NCBI GenBank assembly: GCA_034664105.1
Contig: JAXDIH010000175.1
Location: 1-29,670 of the forward strand
Reading direction: 5' to 3'
Length of the DNA: 29,670 nucleotides
Source: JACVRW01 sp034664105
GTDB taxonomy: Bacteria > Actinomycetota > Thermoleophilia > Solirubrobacterales > Thermoleophilaceae
Position 1 is the stretch's first letter, and every line of letters starts with the position of its first letter. A program made the position numbers and the translations under genes. The notes under the pieces are model-generated. The model saw nothing but the letters and a program-made list of their open reading frames with translations. It was not told where the DNA came from and made no database searches. This document shows, in pieces, positions 8,761-16,080 of this stretch.

Positions 8761-9881
8761 GGCGTTCCGTCGAGCAGCGCCTCGGCCAGCCGCGCCACCA
8801 CCGCGGGATCGTGCCGCGCCACGGCCATCGTCCGCCCGGCTTGCCCCTCCGCGCGGGCTCGCGCGGGGTCGGCCCGGTAGCCGGCCAGCAGCTCGGCCAC
8901 GGCCGCCGCATCGTGCTCGGGGGCGGCTATCGCGCCCGTGCCGGGCTGCACGAGCCCGGTGGCGCCCTCGGCGGCGGTCGCGATCACGGGGCGCTCGGTG
9001 AGCATGCCGAGCGAGATCGCCAGCGGCTCTCCCTCGGTGGGCGAGGGGCAGAACACCGCGACGTCGCAGGCCGACAGCAGCTCGGCGGGCTCGGCGCCGC
9101 TGCTCGGCACGAAGTGCGCGGCGTCCCCGAGCGGTGCCGCTCGCGCTCGCAGCTCGGCCTCCGTCTCGCCCTCGCCGATCATCAGCAGGTGCACGGGCGG
9201 TCCCGGCTCGCGCGCGAGCCGCAGCGCGGCGTCGATCGCCACGTCGTTGCGCTTGCGGGCGTTGAAGCGGGTCAGGCAGCCGATCGCGAACGCGTCGTCG
9301 GGCACGCCGAGCGCGCGGCGGTGAGCGGCGCCCGCGTCGGGCAGCGGCCGGAAGCGCTCAGGGTCGATCGCGTTGGGCACGACGCCCACGCGGTCGGGCG
9401 GCACGCCCGCGGCGACCAGCGACTGCCTGGTGCCCTCTGAGACGGCCAGCACCGCCGCCACCTCGCGCGCGGCGCGGCTGTACATGCGACCCGGCACGCC
9501 GCCGCGCATCGCGGTCGGCACCGGGCCCCACTCGGCCCACGCGACTCGCGAGCGCAGCTCGGGCGGCAGCCGGGGCGCGAGCAGCTGCTCCTTCTTGAAG
9601 TGCAGCAGCAGGACGTCGAAGGGCGCCTCGCGCTCCAGCTCGCGGCGCAGCTTGCGGCCGACCAACGCCCAGGACATCGCCAGCCGCGGCCACGTGCGGG
9701 CCCCGAGCTTCGGGCCGAGATCCACGTGGCGGGCGGCCACGCGCGTGCCCTCAGTGGTGTCGGGGTGGCTGGTCAGCAGCACGGCCTCGTGGCCGCGCGC
9801 GGCCAGGGCGTCCAGCAGGCGCACCGCCGCGTATTCGGCCCCGCCTCGCGTAGGCGAGGTCATCACCGAGACGATCCTCAT
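8757..9881 (-). CDS. Glycosyltransferase family 4 (GT4)
   Basis: A 374-residue GT-B enzyme. The N-terminus RIVSVMTSPTRGGAE carries the glycine-rich acceptor loop. The donor half has VVPNAIDPERFRP near 167, CLTRFNARKRNDV near 197, and SPTEGEPLAISLGMLTERPV near 285, with the E-x7-E-like glutamate and small residues (the second Glu is not obvious, so activity or subfamily may differ). It should extend the repeat unit in the cytoplasm. ATG 9881 is 4 bases after the stop of the preceding GT4 gene, so the two form an operon. Its TAG stop is convergent with the polymerase stop in CTAG 8757-8760. Confidence 0.87.
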   Translation of the reverse strand: MRIVSVMTSPTRGGAEYAAVRLLDALAARGHEAVLLTSHPDTTEGTRVAARHVDLGPKLGARTWPRLAMSWALVGRKLRRELEREAPFDVLLLHFKKEQLLAPRLPPELRSRVAWAEWGPVPTAMRGGVPGRMYSRAAREVAAVLAVSEGTRQSLVAAGVPPDRVGVVPNAIDPERFRPLPDAGAAHRRALGVPDDAFAIGCLTRFNARKRNDVAIDAALRLAREPGPPVHLLMIGEGETEAELRARAAPLGDAAHFVPSSGAEPAELLSACDVAVFCPSPTEGEPLAISLGMLTERPVIATAAEGATGLVQPGTGAIAAPEHDAAAVAELLAGYRADPARARAEGQAGRTMAVARHDPAVVARLAEALLDGTP

Positions 9882-9885
9882 GCGG

Positions 9886-11007
9886 TCACGCCGCCAGCCG
9901 GCGCGTCAGCGCCGCGATCGAGTAGTCGCTCTCGGCCAGGGCGCGGCCGGCGGCCGCCACGCGGGCGCCCCGCGCCGGATCGATGGCCTCCAGCAGCGCC
10001 CGCGCGAAGCCTTCGGCGCCGGCGCCTTCGAAGTAGTGGCGCCCGCTCTCGGCGTCCACGCCGGCGGCGCCGCGCGGGGTGGCCACCACGGGCAGCCCGT
10101 GCGCCAGCGCCTCGATGAACTTCACAGGCGAGCCGCCACCGCTCAGCAGCGGCACCAGCGCGCACGCGGCGCGGGCGTAGAGCGCATCGAGGCTGTCGAC
10201 GAAGCCGAGCGCCGCCAGCCGCTGGTCCGCGCCGGCTGGGAACTCGAAGCCGCGGCCCGCCACCGTCAGGCGCAGCTCCGGCTGGCGTGCCCAGGCGCGC
10301 GGCATGACCTCTCCCAGCAGGAAGTCGAGCCCCTCCCGGTTGGGTGCGTAGGTGAAGTCGCCGATCAGCAGCGCCTCCGGTGGGTCGGTCGGCTCTCGCC
10401 GCGCGTCTATCGCCGCGACGTCGACCACGTTCGGTACGTATCGCAGCTCGGCGTCCGGTGCCAGCGCGCGGGCACCCTCGAGATCGGCGCGGCTGGGCAT
10501 CCAGGTCTCCGCAGCCACCTTCAGCAGTCGTCGCTCGAACGCCTCCAGGCGACGCCGCGAGCCCCAGTCCGGATCGCGGCCCGGCCGGAAGGCCGACTCG
10601 AGGTTGTTGGCGCTGTAGATCACCGGCCGTTTGCGCGCCAGGCGCAGCAGGGCCACGGCCGCCATCGCATCCTCGGCGATCACCCTGCCCCGCCCGGGAG
10701 CGCCCGCCAGGCGCTCCGCGACGGCGGCCAGGTCGGGGGAAACGCCGCGCGCCACCGCCCTCGGCACGCCGGACGCTCGCGAGCGCGCCCAGGCGAGGCC
10801 GCGCCGCGCACCGCGCGAGTTGGTCACCGCGTGCAGGCGCACGCCGTCGAGCGTTTCGTAGCCGGGGTCGGGTGCGCTGGCGCCGAAGCCCGTGTGGAGC
10901 AGGTCGACGGGCCCGGCCGCGGCCAGCGCGCGCACGATCCCATACGTGCGGGCCGCGCGGCCGGTGCCGCGCGTGGGCATGTAGGAAGAGACAACCAGGG
11001 TGCTCAC
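9886..11007 (-). CDS. Glycosyltransferase family 4 (Glyco_trans_1_4 type)
   Basis: A 373-residue GT-B enzyme. The N-terminus TLVVSSYMPTRGTGRAAR is the usual acceptor-side loop. The central VIYSANNLES and RYVPNVVDV are typical linkers. The donor side begins with LIGDFTYAPNREGLDFLL, characteristic of the Glyco_trans_1_4 domain, and continues with a GGGSPVKFIEALAHGLPVV segment carrying the nucleotide-sugar-binding glutamate. It starts at GTG 11007 with a TAGGCT box 10 bases upstream and is followed after 4 bases by another GT4 gene. It diverges from the deacetylase-like gene across 29 bases. The sugar is unknown. Confidence 0.87.
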   Translation of the reverse strand: MSTLVVSSYMPTRGTGRAARTYGIVRALAAAGPVDLLHTGFGASAPDPGYETLDGVRLHAVTNSRGARRGLAWARSRASGVPRAVARGVSPDLAAVAERLAGAPGRGRVIAEDAMAAVALLRLARKRPVIYSANNLESAFRPGRDPDWGSRRRLEAFERRLLKVAAETWMPSRADLEGARALAPDAELRYVPNVVDVAAIDARREPTDPPEALLIGDFTYAPNREGLDFLLGEVMPRAWARQPELRLTVAGRGFEFPAGADQRLAALGFVDSLDALYARAACALVPLLSGGGSPVKFIEALAHGLPVVATPRGAAGVDAESGRHYFEGAGAEGFARALLEAIDPARGARVAAAGRALAESDYSIAALTRRLAA

Positions 11008-11017
11008 GTCGCGCCGG

Positions 11018-11027
11018 AGCCTAGGCG
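11018..11027. promoter_or_regulatory. Candidate bidirectional -10 element (palindrome GCCTAGGC)
   Basis: The 29-base divergent gap between the GT4 start (11007, minus) and the deacetylase start (11037, plus) has an 8-bp palindrome GCCTAGGC at 11019-11026. Read left it gives TAGGCT 10 bases before GTG; read right it gives TAGGCG 9 bases before ATG. One symmetric -10 element could therefore fire both ways. Spacing is slightly longer than at the other starts in the window. Confidence 0.4.
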
Positions 11028-11036
11028 TTCAAGGCG

Positions 11037-12146
11037 ATGGGCCCCTCCCGCTGGCGCCGGGTACCCCTGCCGGTTTATGGTCGCCAGATCCGCAAGGCAC
11101 TGCGTTTTCCCCTGACCCAGATCGCGGGCTTGGCGCTGGCCGCGAGCCTCGCGCTGACGGTTCCGACGTCCGACGAGCAGCGCAGCGCGGGCCTCGTCTT
11201 CGCCGAGGAGCTGCGGGCGGGGCGGGTCAGCAAGCGCGACCTCACCCGGGCCGAGGTCACGCGGGCGGTGGCGCGGCGGCCGGTGCCTCCCGCCGCGATC
11301 CGAGGGCTCCAGCGCCTGGCCATGAAGACCGGGCAGTTCGACTTCGAGGCGCGCAACCTCGCCCCGCTGGCTGCCGCCCGCCGCGCCGTGCTCGGATCGG
11401 CGGCGGCCGGCCCTCCGCGCTTCCTCGTGCGCGTGGACGAGTTCCCGCTGGCCGGCGCCTACGACGAGAGCACGCGCCGACGCTCCGAGTTCGCCCGCTT
11501 CCACTCGATCCTCACCGACGCCGGCGTGCCGTACATGATCGCCACCAGCCCCGCGGTCGCGCGCGACTATCTCGACCCGTCTTCGGCGGTCAGCCGGCCG
11601 CTCTCGGACCGCGAGCTGGCGACGCTCGACGCGCTGCGCCGCGACGGGGTGACCTTTGCCCTGCACGGCTATGACCACCGCACCCGGGACGCGCGTCCGC
11701 GACTCCGCTCCGAGCTCGTTGGGCTGGAGGTCGGGCCGCTGCGGGAGATGCTCGCGGTCGGCACCGCGCGGCTGGCGGAGGTGGGGATCCATCCGCGGGC
11801 CTTCGTCCCGCCCTTCAACCGCTTCGAGGCCGGGCAGTACGACGTGCTGGCGGAGCACTACGAGATCGTCTGCGGCGGTCCCGAGACCGTGCCGCTGTTC
11901 GGCTTCCACCGCACCCCGCTGTGCCGCGGCGCGGCCGTCTACATGCCCGTCTACGCACCGTTCTACGAACGCGCGAGGAGCATCGCCGCCGCCGCCGATC
12001 GCGCCATCGACGCTCAGGCCGCCCTGTGGATCCCGCTGGTGCTGCACTGGTCGTGGGAGGCCGAGAGCGACTGGACCGACCTAGAGCGGCTGGCCCGCAA
12101 GCTGGCCGGCTACGCGCGCTCTTGGGACGACTTCCCGGCGGTCTAG
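11037..12146 (+). CDS. Polysaccharide deacetylase-like protein (DUF2334/NodB-like)
   Basis: A 369-residue protein with a single N-terminal hydrophobic segment at about 27-43, so probably membrane-anchored with the catalytic part outside. The fold signature of carbohydrate-esterase-4-like deacetylases is visible: the acidic motif RVDEFP at about 132-137, the metal-binding HGYDH at 210-214, a PRAFVPPFNRFE loop near 260, and LHWSWE near the C-terminus. It may deacetylate sugars of the polymer made by this locus. An Arg-rich N-terminus (SRWRRV) precedes the anchor. ATG 11037 is the only start placed well against the 29-base gap. The gene stands alone on this strand and ends convergently with the FkbM gene, sharing CTAG. 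The family match is moderate, the substrate inferred. Confidence 0.75.
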   Translation: MGPSRWRRVPLPVYGRQIRKALRFPLTQIAGLALAASLALTVPTSDEQRSAGLVFAEELRAGRVSKRDLTRAEVTRAVARRPVPPAAIRGLQRLAMKTGQFDFEARNLAPLAAARRAVLGSAAAGPPRFLVRVDEFPLAGAYDESTRRRSEFARFHSILTDAGVPYMIATSPAVARDYLDPSSAVSRPLSDRELATLDALRRDGVTFALHGYDHRTRDARPRLRSELVGLEVGPLREMLAVGTARLAEVGIHPRAFVPPFNRFEAGQYDVLAEHYEIVCGGPETVPLFGFHRTPLCRGAAVYMPVYAPFYERARSIAAAADRAIDAQAALWIPLVLHWSWEAESDWTDLERLARKLAGYARSWDDFPAV

Positions 12147-12850
12147 GTCCGCGCGAAGAGGCCGTCCAGCTCCATCAGCAGCCCATCGTCGTCCAGCAGG
12201 ATCGGCTCCAGGCACACCGGCCGGAAGCCGCGCTCGGCCAGCAGCGGCAGCATCTCCGCCAGCTGCGGCTGGTCCACGTAGAGCGGCGTGACGCTCAGCT
12301 CCAGCTCGAGCGCCTCGAAGCGGCCGAGCGCGTCGCCGGCGCCGTCCAGGACGTTGCGCTCGTAGCCCTGGATGTCGAGCTTCAGGTGGGCGCGTTCCCG
12401 CGGGCGCAGCAGCTCGCCGACGAGGCCGTCCAGGCGCCGCGCCGGCACGCGGCGGCTCTCCTTCGGCGCCCACCCGGCCTTGTCCGCGAAGCGCTCGTTG
12501 CGCGCCAGCACGGAGCTGCTGCGCGAGTCCGCCGTCACGTTGAGCGTGATCTCCCCATCGGAGTCCGAGGCGGCCACGTGGACCACCTCCCAGGCGCCGT
12601 CGGTCGCCGCGAGTCGCTCCAGCTCGGCAAAGGCCTCCGCGACCGGCTCCAGCGACACCAGCCGCCCGGCGAAGCCCAGCTCGCGCAGCATCGAGCCGTA
12701 CTGGCCGGCGTTGGCGCCCACGTCGAGCACCACGTCCACGCCGCGGCGCTGGAGCAGCTCCTCCCGTGCGGCCGCAAAGGAGTGCAGCGGCGTGTACTGG
12801 CGCACCTCGTAGCCCATCCTCCGGGCCAGGCGACGCACGCGATCACGCAC
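12143..12850 (-). CDS. FkbM family methyltransferase
   Basis: A 235-residue SAM-dependent methyltransferase, presumably O-methylating a sugar of the polymer. Motif I is VLDVGANAGQYGSMLRELG (about residues 41-59), followed by VSLEPVAEAFAEL, AASDSDGEITLNV, a Ser-rich SRSSSVL segment, and HLKLDIQGYERNVLDGA near 160, all characteristic of FkbM. It starts at GTG 12850 inside the end of the upstream glycosyltransferase (8-base overlap), making it the last gene of a three-gene minus-strand operon with two glycosyltransferases. The stop is convergent with the deacetylase-like gene in CTAG 12143-12146. The family call is firm; the acceptor is unknown. Confidence 0.92.
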   Translation of the reverse strand: MRDRVRRLARRMGYEVRQYTPLHSFAAAREELLQRRGVDVVLDVGANAGQYGSMLRELGFAGRLVSLEPVAEAFAELERLAATDGAWEVVHVAASDSDGEITLNVTADSRSSSVLARNERFADKAGWAPKESRRVPARRLDGLVGELLRPRERAHLKLDIQGYERNVLDGAGDALGRFEALELELSVTPLYVDQPQLAEMLPLLAERGFRPVCLEPILLDDDGLLMELDGLFART

Positions 12851-14012
12851 GGCCGAGCTCGGACAGGTAGCCGTCGATCTCCCTCAGCCGGGCCTCCCAG
12901 GAGTGGCCGCGCGCTGCCGCCGAGCGCCCCCGCCGAGCCTCCGGGCCGTCGCGGGCCAGCGCCCGCTCCACCGCCGCAACGGTGGCCGGGGCGTCGGCCG
13001 CCACCTCCACCCCGGTGGTCCCGTCCAGGGCCGGCAGCGGCGTGGTCACCACCGGCAGCCCGGCGGACAGGTACTCGTAGATCTTCATGGGGAACACGGA
13101 GCGTGTCAGCTCGTTGATCGCGTAGGGCACCAGCGCCGCATCGGCTCCGCGCAGCACGTTCGGCAGGTCCGCGTACGGCCGCGATCCGAGCAGGTGGACG
13201 TTGGGTAGGCGCTCCAGCACGGAGACGTCGGTGCGCGGATCGCCGGCGCCGACCGGCCCCACCAGCGCGATCGACCAGCCCGGTCGTGCCCGGGCGACGC
13301 CCGCGAGCAGGTCCAGGTCCAGCTTGGTGGCCACCACCGCGCCGGTGAAGACGATGCGCGGGTGCGGCAGCGCCGCCAGCGCGGCGTCCGTGGGACCGTC
13401 CTCCAGCGCCGTGGCAAAGCGCTCCGTGTCGGCCACGTTGGGGGCGTAGAAGACCCGATCGTTGAGTTGGCGCATGCGCTCCGCCAGCGCGGGCGCCGAG
13501 GCCAGCACCACGTCCGCGCGGGCCGCGAAGCGCGCCTCGGCGCCGCGAAACGCGGCCGCCCGAACGCCTTTTTGAGCGGCTATGTCGTCCACGCAGTGGT
13601 AGACGATCCCGGACGGCTCGAGCGTCTCGACCAGCCAGTCCGCCTGGGGCACGTAGCTCCACAGCAGCGGCCGCTCCAGCCCCAGCGTCCGGGCCGCCCG
13701 CCCGACCTGGGCGCGCAGCAGCCGCATGTTCAGCGGCTCGATGCGTGGACGGCCGTGGAGCGGGATCACCAGCGGCGATAGCACGTGCAGACCGTCGACC
13801 GCGCGCGGCCCGTCGGCGGCGCGTCGCACGCGCCGCGCCATCCGGCGCAGGTCGCGGCCGGCCAGTCGTGGCTGGCGCAACCCCAGCGACTCGAGGAACA
13901 GCACGCGGTTGCGCTGCCCCAGGCGCGCCATCAGGTGCTGCTGGTTGGTCCACAGCTCGGCGTCCCACTCGCCGAAGCCCACGCAGACGATGTCTCGGCC
14001 CTCGAGGGCCAC
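12843..14012 (-). CDS. Glycosyltransferase, GT4-like (TuaH-type)
   Basis: A 389-residue GT-B glycosyltransferase. The N-terminus DIVCVGFGEWDAELWTNQQH resembles teichuronic-acid-type transferases in which this segment precedes a Rossmann fold. The middle has LLWSYVPQADWLV and IVYHCVDDIAAQKG. The donor half has FYAPNVADTERF, IVFTGAVVATKLD, and VFPMKIYEYLSAGLPVV with the nucleotide-sugar Glu. I take GTG 14012, one base after the stop of the GT2 gene (TGA-C-GTG), as the start, because homology begins right there; the frame is open upstream but overlaps that gene. The FkbM gene overlaps its end by 8 bases. It should act in repeat-unit assembly. Confidence 0.86.
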   Translation of the reverse strand: MALEGRDIVCVGFGEWDAELWTNQQHLMARLGQRNRVLFLESLGLRQPRLAGRDLRRMARRVRRAADGPRAVDGLHVLSPLVIPLHGRPRIEPLNMRLLRAQVGRAARTLGLERPLLWSYVPQADWLVETLEPSGIVYHCVDDIAAQKGVRAAAFRGAEARFAARADVVLASAPALAERMRQLNDRVFYAPNVADTERFATALEDGPTDAALAALPHPRIVFTGAVVATKLDLDLLAGVARARPGWSIALVGPVGAGDPRTDVSVLERLPNVHLLGSRPYADLPNVLRGADAALVPYAINELTRSVFPMKIYEYLSAGLPVVTTPLPALDGTTGVEVAADAPATVAAVERALARDGPEARRGRSAAARGHSWEARLREIDGYLSELGRA

Positions 14013-14013
14013 G

Positions 14014-15183
14014 TCAGCGAGTGGCGGCCCGCACCAGGCGCTCCGCCTCGGCCGGGTCGGTGTCGGGATCGAGCGCGCCGAACGGGGCGCGCAGGTCGGG
14101 CGGCAGCAGCCGCGACAGTCGCCGCTCACGCCTGCCGCAGGGAACGAACGCGTCCACGCCGCGCAGCTGCACCTCGGCGTCGAGGGCCCTGATCAGGCGC
14201 AGCGGGGTCATGCGCTCGACGTCGCGCACGTGCAGGGGCCCATGGTCGGCATCCGGCGGGTGGTCGGTGACGAGGGCGACATCGGCTCCGGCGGCCTGCG
14301 CGCCCATGAGCCAGCGAGTCGCCCGGACGGTGCTTTCTGAGCCGGAGGCGATCGCCACCAGCCGGACCGGCCCGCGCCGCACCCGATCCTGGCTGTAGTG
14401 GCTCGGCGCCGGCTCGGCGGAGCCGTCGCCCCGCGCGAGCACCCACACGAGCGCGTCGGCCCAGCAGTCGAGCGCGATCTTGGCCACGCCGCGCCAGCCG
14501 TCGCGCCAGCCGCCGTCAACCGTCAGCCGGTAGCCGAACTTGGCGAACGGCCGAACGACGATGCCGCGTACGCGCGCGCCGGCGGAGATCGGGCCGCTCA
14601 GCTGGCCGGCCTCCATCCGGGCGTAGGCGGCGGCGTCGCCGATCGCCTCCGGAAGGCTGTCCGCGAGCAGGTGCTCGAGGTCACCCTCGAACGCCCACGT
14701 GCGGCCGAACGCCCACAGCCCCTCGTGCACGGCCAGGTCCTCGTCGTGGCGATAGACGCCGCGGCGGAACAGCCGCAGCCGGTACTTCGGGTACTTCGAC
14801 GACGGGCCCAGGCGCCCGTCGAGGAACACGTCGCGGCAGGGCACGCCGCAGATGTCCACCCCCGCGGGCACCTCGGCAAGGAAGGCCTCGATCTCCGCAC
14901 GCAGTTGCGAGGTGACGCGCTCGTCGGCGTCCACCTCGAGGATCCAGTCGGCGGTGGCGCTGTCGATGGCGACGTTGCGCTGCGCGCCGAACCCGCTCCA
15001 GGGGTGCTCGACCACCCGCGCCCCGGTCGCGCGCGCCAGCTCGACCGTGCGGTCGAGCGAGCCGGAGTCGACCACGACCACGTCATCGCAGAACGCGACG
15101 CTGGCGAGCGCCGCGGGCAGGCGCTCCTCCTCGTCGCGGGCGATGATGCAGGCGCACACGGTCTCGCGCCCAAGGGTGGTCAT
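14014..15183 (-). CDS. Glycosyltransferase family 2 (WaaE/KdtX-like) with extra C-terminal domain
   Basis: A 389-residue protein. Residues 1-250 are a GT-A enzyme of the WaaE-like GT2 group: CIIARDEEERLPAALASV at the N-terminus, VVVDSGSLDRT near 36-46, the metal-binding Asp pair in EVDADERV (about 83-90), a KYPKYRLRLFRRGVYRHDED segment and VHEGL near 152. A further 120 residues (about 270-389) are not part of this family and I do not recognise them; they contain LVAIASGSES and VDAFVPCGRRERRLSRLLPP. ATG 15183 has a TACGCT box 6 bases upstream. The gene lies only 15 bases below hemC on the same strand, so it is either the tail of the heme operon or has its own overlapping promoter. It leads the three-gene GT2-GT4-FkbM operon. 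Confidence 0.85.
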   Translation of the reverse strand: MTTLGRETVCACIIARDEEERLPAALASVAFCDDVVVVDSGSLDRTVELARATGARVVEHPWSGFGAQRNVAIDSATADWILEVDADERVTSQLRAEIEAFLAEVPAGVDICGVPCRDVFLDGRLGPSSKYPKYRLRLFRRGVYRHDEDLAVHEGLWAFGRTWAFEGDLEHLLADSLPEAIGDAAAYARMEAGQLSGPISAGARVRGIVVRPFAKFGYRLTVDGGWRDGWRGVAKIALDCWADALVWVLARGDGSAEPAPSHYSQDRVRRGPVRLVAIASGSESTVRATRWLMGAQAAGADVALVTDHPPDADHGPLHVRDVERMTPLRLIRALDAEVQLRGVDAFVPCGRRERRLSRLLPPDLRAPFGALDPDTDPAEAERLVRAATR

Positions 15184-15189
15184 CGGCCC

Positions 15190-15195
15190 AGCGTA
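15190..15195 (-). promoter_or_regulatory. Probable -10 box of the GT2 gene (leaderless)
   Basis: TACGCT on the minus strand is 6 bases before ATG 15183, in the 15-base gap after the hemC stop (TAG at 15199-15201). It would let the polysaccharide operon be transcribed independently of the heme operon. Confidence 0.45.
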
Positions 15196-15198
15196 CGT

Positions 15199-16080
15199 CT
15201 ACTGCGGTTGTGCCGCCCGCTCAGCCCGCTCGAGCAGCTCGCGGGCGCCGGCCGTCTCCAGCCGCTGTGCCAGGGCCGCGCCGAGGGCCGCCGGCTCCGC
15301 CGCGTCCCCGTCCAGCTCGTCGCGAATCCAGTGGGAGCCATCGGGGAGGCCGACGAACGCGGTCAGCGTGAGCGCGCCGTCGCGCTGCTCGGCGAACGCG
15401 CCGATCGGCGTGTGGCAGGTGGCGTCGAGCACCGTCACGAGCGCGCGCTCGGCCGTCAGCGCGACCAGCGCGTCGCGGTCGGTGAGCCGCGCCGCCGCGG
15501 CGCCCGCTTGCTCGTCGCCGGCGCGCGCCTCGAGGGCCAGGCAACCCTGGCCCGGGGCCGGCACCAGCGCCGGCAGCGGCTCGCCCTCGCCCGCGCGCCC
15601 CAGGCGCTCCAGGCCGGCCCGCGCCAGCACGATCGCGTCGAAGTCGCCGTCCGCGAGCCGCCGCAGGCGGGTGTCCACGTTCCCGCGCAGGTCGCGCAGC
15701 TCCAGGTCGGGCCGCAGCGCCATCACCTGGGCGCGCCGGCGCACGCTCGCGGTGCCCACCACGGCACCGGCCTCCAGCTCGTCGAGCGAGGCCGCGCCGC
15801 AGAGCGCGTCGTAGGGATCGGCACGCTCGGGCACCCCCACGATCGAGAGCCCGGCGGGCAGCTCGCCTGGCACGTCCTTGGCGGAGTGCACCGCCAGGTC
15901 GATGGTCCCCGCCAGCAGCGCCTCCTCGATCTCCTTGACGAAGCGCGACTTGTCGTCCCGCGAGCCGCGGTCGCCGGAGGTGGTGATCGTGACCAGCTCG
16001 GCCTCGTCCGCCAGACGCTCGGCCACCCAGGTCGCCTGCGCCAGCGCCAGGGCGCTGCCGCGCGTTCCCAGCCGGATCAC
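15199..16080 (-). CDS. hemC: Hydroxymethylbilane synthase (porphobilinogen deaminase)
   Basis: A 293-residue enzyme that condenses four porphobilinogen molecules into hydroxymethylbilane, the third committed step of the C5 heme pathway. Family motifs are clear: IRLGTRGSALALAQ at the N-terminus, TSGDR near 34, FVKEIEEALL near 47, DLAVHSAKDVP (61-71), GTASVRRRAQ near 109, LRGNVDTRLRRL near 131, and PAPGQGCLALE near 174. The dipyrromethane-cofactor cysteine is Cys 222 in DATCHTPIGAFAE; the usual pair of glycines before it is replaced by Ala-Thr. It starts at GTG 16080, overlapping the hemA stop by GTGA, and is last in the ccmABCD-hemAC operon. Length is normal. Confidence 0.96.
   Translation of the reverse strand: MIRLGTRGSALALAQATWVAERLADEAELVTITTSGDRGSRDDKSRFVKEIEEALLAGTIDLAVHSAKDVPGELPAGLSIVGVPERADPYDALCGAASLDELEAGAVVGTASVRRRAQVMALRPDLELRDLRGNVDTRLRRLADGDFDAIVLARAGLERLGRAGEGEPLPALVPAPGQGCLALEARAGDEQAGAAAARLTDRDALVALTAERALVTVLDATCHTPIGAFAEQRDGALTLTAFVGLPDGSHWIRDELDGDAAEPAALGAALAQRLETAGARELLERAERAAQPQ

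Noticed and set aside
10010..10040. Palindromic GC stretch near CTTCGGCGCCGGCGCCTTCG
   Set aside because: It is inside a glycosyltransferase coding region and is explained by Gly-Ala-Glu-rich codons; no sign of function.
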